A stretch of DNA of 24,007 nucleotides from a virus. The DNA lies in the IMG/VR virus record IMGVR_UViG_3300032213_001809, positions 1 through 24,007 of that record; one strand, 5' to 3'. The position numbers and the translations under genes are program-made. Each line of letters opens with the position of its first letter. The first letter of the stretch is position 1. Below, piece by piece: positions 22,917-24,007 of the stretch. A model generated the notes under the pieces. It did no database searches, was not told the DNA's origin, and was given only the letters and a program-made list of their open reading frames with translations.

Positions 22917-23834
22917 TTATTCGTTTGCACTTTCTAACAAAGAAAGAACCACAGTTAATTGAGTTGAACCAGAAACAATGAATCCATATGTTTCTTCTAA
23001 TACTAATTTACCAGAAACTACCGGTGAAAGTGAATCTGCTGGTGGTATTGTTACGTTCGTCACCAATCTCACAGCTTCTTGTTCTACAAAAACAGGAGCT
23101 TCGATTGTTTTTTTAATAACATCAACTAAACTATTAACTACATATATAGATGCTGAAATTTGAGCGTTTGTTCCGTTGTTAAACCCTGTCAATACAGATT
23201 GAGTAACTCCACTTTGAAATAATAATGGTGAAAGTGCAGAACCAGTTGTTGATTGGTTTTTTATAATTTGATTAGATAATACTTTTAAGTAATCTAAAGC
23301 AAATATTGAAGCCGAATATTCCGTTGAATCAATTGCAGATACACCATTTTTATCAAAATAAGCTTTTGCTGCTTTATTTGTTCTAATTGTTGTATTATTA
23401 ACTATATCATACTTTATTGCATCTACATCATCTAAAGTATTTTGTTCAAAGTAATCGGATATAAAAGTAAATGGAGTTTCTGATAAACTATTTTGATTTT
23501 GAGTATATGCTGCTATTTCTTTTCTTAAAAATTGTCTATTTGCATTTAATAATAAAGATGCACTTGCAAAACTTCCACTAAAATTTAATAAACTTATAGA
23601 AGAACTAACAAAAGCACTACCGCTATATATGTTACCAAATTCAGGTACAGGTATTTCCTTGTTTGATGTTACAAATATAGTAACAGGTTGTGTTACCAAA
23701 CTATTATTTGTAATTTGACAAGATAACACAATAGATGATACACCTGCTGGTGTTGTATAAATTTCATCGGGCTCTCCAGTCAATCCTGTTACTACTGACT
23801 GAAACCGATTTAAGGGTACAAAAACTTCTGCCAT
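22917..23834 (-). CDS. Virion structural protein with a split beta-sandwich signature (305 aa)
   Basis: The N-terminal strands (VSSIVLSCQITNNSLVTQPV) and the C-terminal strands (NVTIPPADSLSPVVSGKLVL, then a closing TVVLSLLES) match in order the strands of the 110-aa protein at 10339-10671. Between them lie about 190 residues that look largely helical: LLLNANRQFLRKEIAAYTQN, DDVDAIKYDIVNN, NKAAKAYFDKNG and ALDYLKVLSNQIIKN. The NRQFL.KEI.AY plus DVDAI.YDI pattern recalls a helical module common in structural proteins of marine T4-like phages. No enzyme motif, signal peptide or membrane segment is seen. It lies 24 bases after the upstream structural gene, with an A-rich leader (AAAAAATAAAAAGAA). 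It may be a tail or fibre-attachment component, but the role is not established. Confidence 0.78.
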   Translation of the reverse strand: MAEVFVPLNRFQSVVTGLTGEPDEIYTTPAGVSSIVLSCQITNNSLVTQPVTIFVTSNKEIPVPEFGNIYSGSAFVSSSISLLNFSGSFASASLLLNANRQFLRKEIAAYTQNQNSLSETPFTFISDYFEQNTLDDVDAIKYDIVNNTTIRTNKAAKAYFDKNGVSAIDSTEYSASIFALDYLKVLSNQIIKNQSTTGSALSPLLFQSGVTQSVLTGFNNGTNAQISASIYVVNSLVDVIKKTIEAPVFVEQEAVRLVTNVTIPPADSLSPVVSGKLVLEETYGFIVSGSTQLTVVLSLLESANE

Positions 23835-23858
23835 TTCTTTTTATTTTTTATTTTCTTT

Positions 23859-24007
23859 TTATATTTGTAGTGCCAATGAGAACGGAGTTACTAATGAGAA
23901 TAGAGATTTACTAAATGTTCTACCCACAAGAGTACCAGTTGCCTGATTAATACTCAATCCAGTTCCAATTCTAAAGTCACCAGTTTCGTTACCAGATGTA
24001 AAGTAGA
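23859..24007 (-). CDS. C-terminal end of a phage structural protein, 5' part outside the window
   Basis: Forty-eight codons and a TAA are visible. The sequence runs from YFTSGNETGDFRIGTGLSIN through QATGTLVGRTFSKSLFSLVT to PFSLALQI. The F.IG.gl.INQ.TGT..GRTF..SLF..vTP...AL ending is familiar to me from the C-termini of virion proteins of environmental T4-like phages. The rest of the gene is missing, so the protein cannot be named. It is followed after 24 bases by the 305-aa gene and is probably in the same transcript. Confidence 0.72.
   Translation of the reverse strand, partial: YFTSGNETGDFRIGTGLSINQATGTLVGRTFSKSLFSLVTPFSLALQI

Overview
The window looks like part of the virion-structure region of a large, AT-rich contractile-tailed bacteriophage (a T4-like myovirus, probably an environmental one). 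The best evidence is the minus-strand reading frame at the left edge. It is an almost complete T4 gp18-type tail sheath protein, and it is cut by the window edge only at its last few residues. All supported genes lie on the minus strand, tightly packed, and all look like tail or fibre components. I see no tRNA, rRNA, CRISPR array, insertion sequence, integrase or metabolic gene. The host is not identified. A-rich leaders with almost no Shine-Dalgarno sequence, and Ser/Gly-rich fibre motifs, would fit a Bacteroidota host, but this is only a hint.

Layout in the direction of transcription (right to left): the last 48 codons of a structural protein (23859-24007); a 305-aa virion protein (22917-23834); a giant 3,498-aa fibre protein (12352-22848); a 300-aa PKD-like plus leucine-rich-repeat-like adhesin (11445-12347); a 147-aa tail-fibre assembly/chaperone-like protein (11000-11443); an 88-aa mini fibre protein (10685-10951); a 110-aa beta-rich virion protein (10339-10671); a second giant fibre protein of 2,461 aa ending in a peptidase S74 self-cleaving chaperone domain (2941-10326); a 133-aa small phage protein (2485-2886); and the tail sheath (1-2342).

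Together the genes look like a host-recognition apparatus feeding into the tail. Two giant fibres share building blocks: an SGS..TAS..P..GF beta repeat, a long collagen-like Gly-Thr-Ser array and a common module just after that array. Each ends in a different C-terminal domain. The adhesin and the putative assembly chaperone are one base apart, as for a fibre tip and its helper.

The most striking signal is inside the 3,498-aa protein. It carries three cupredoxin-like domains, each with an intact set of type 1 copper ligands (His, then Cys-x2-His-x2-Met). A second signal is a recurring TATTTATA motif (TATAAATA on the plus strand). It occurs in all four longer intergenic gaps and in none of the short ones, and is a candidate phage late-promoter element.
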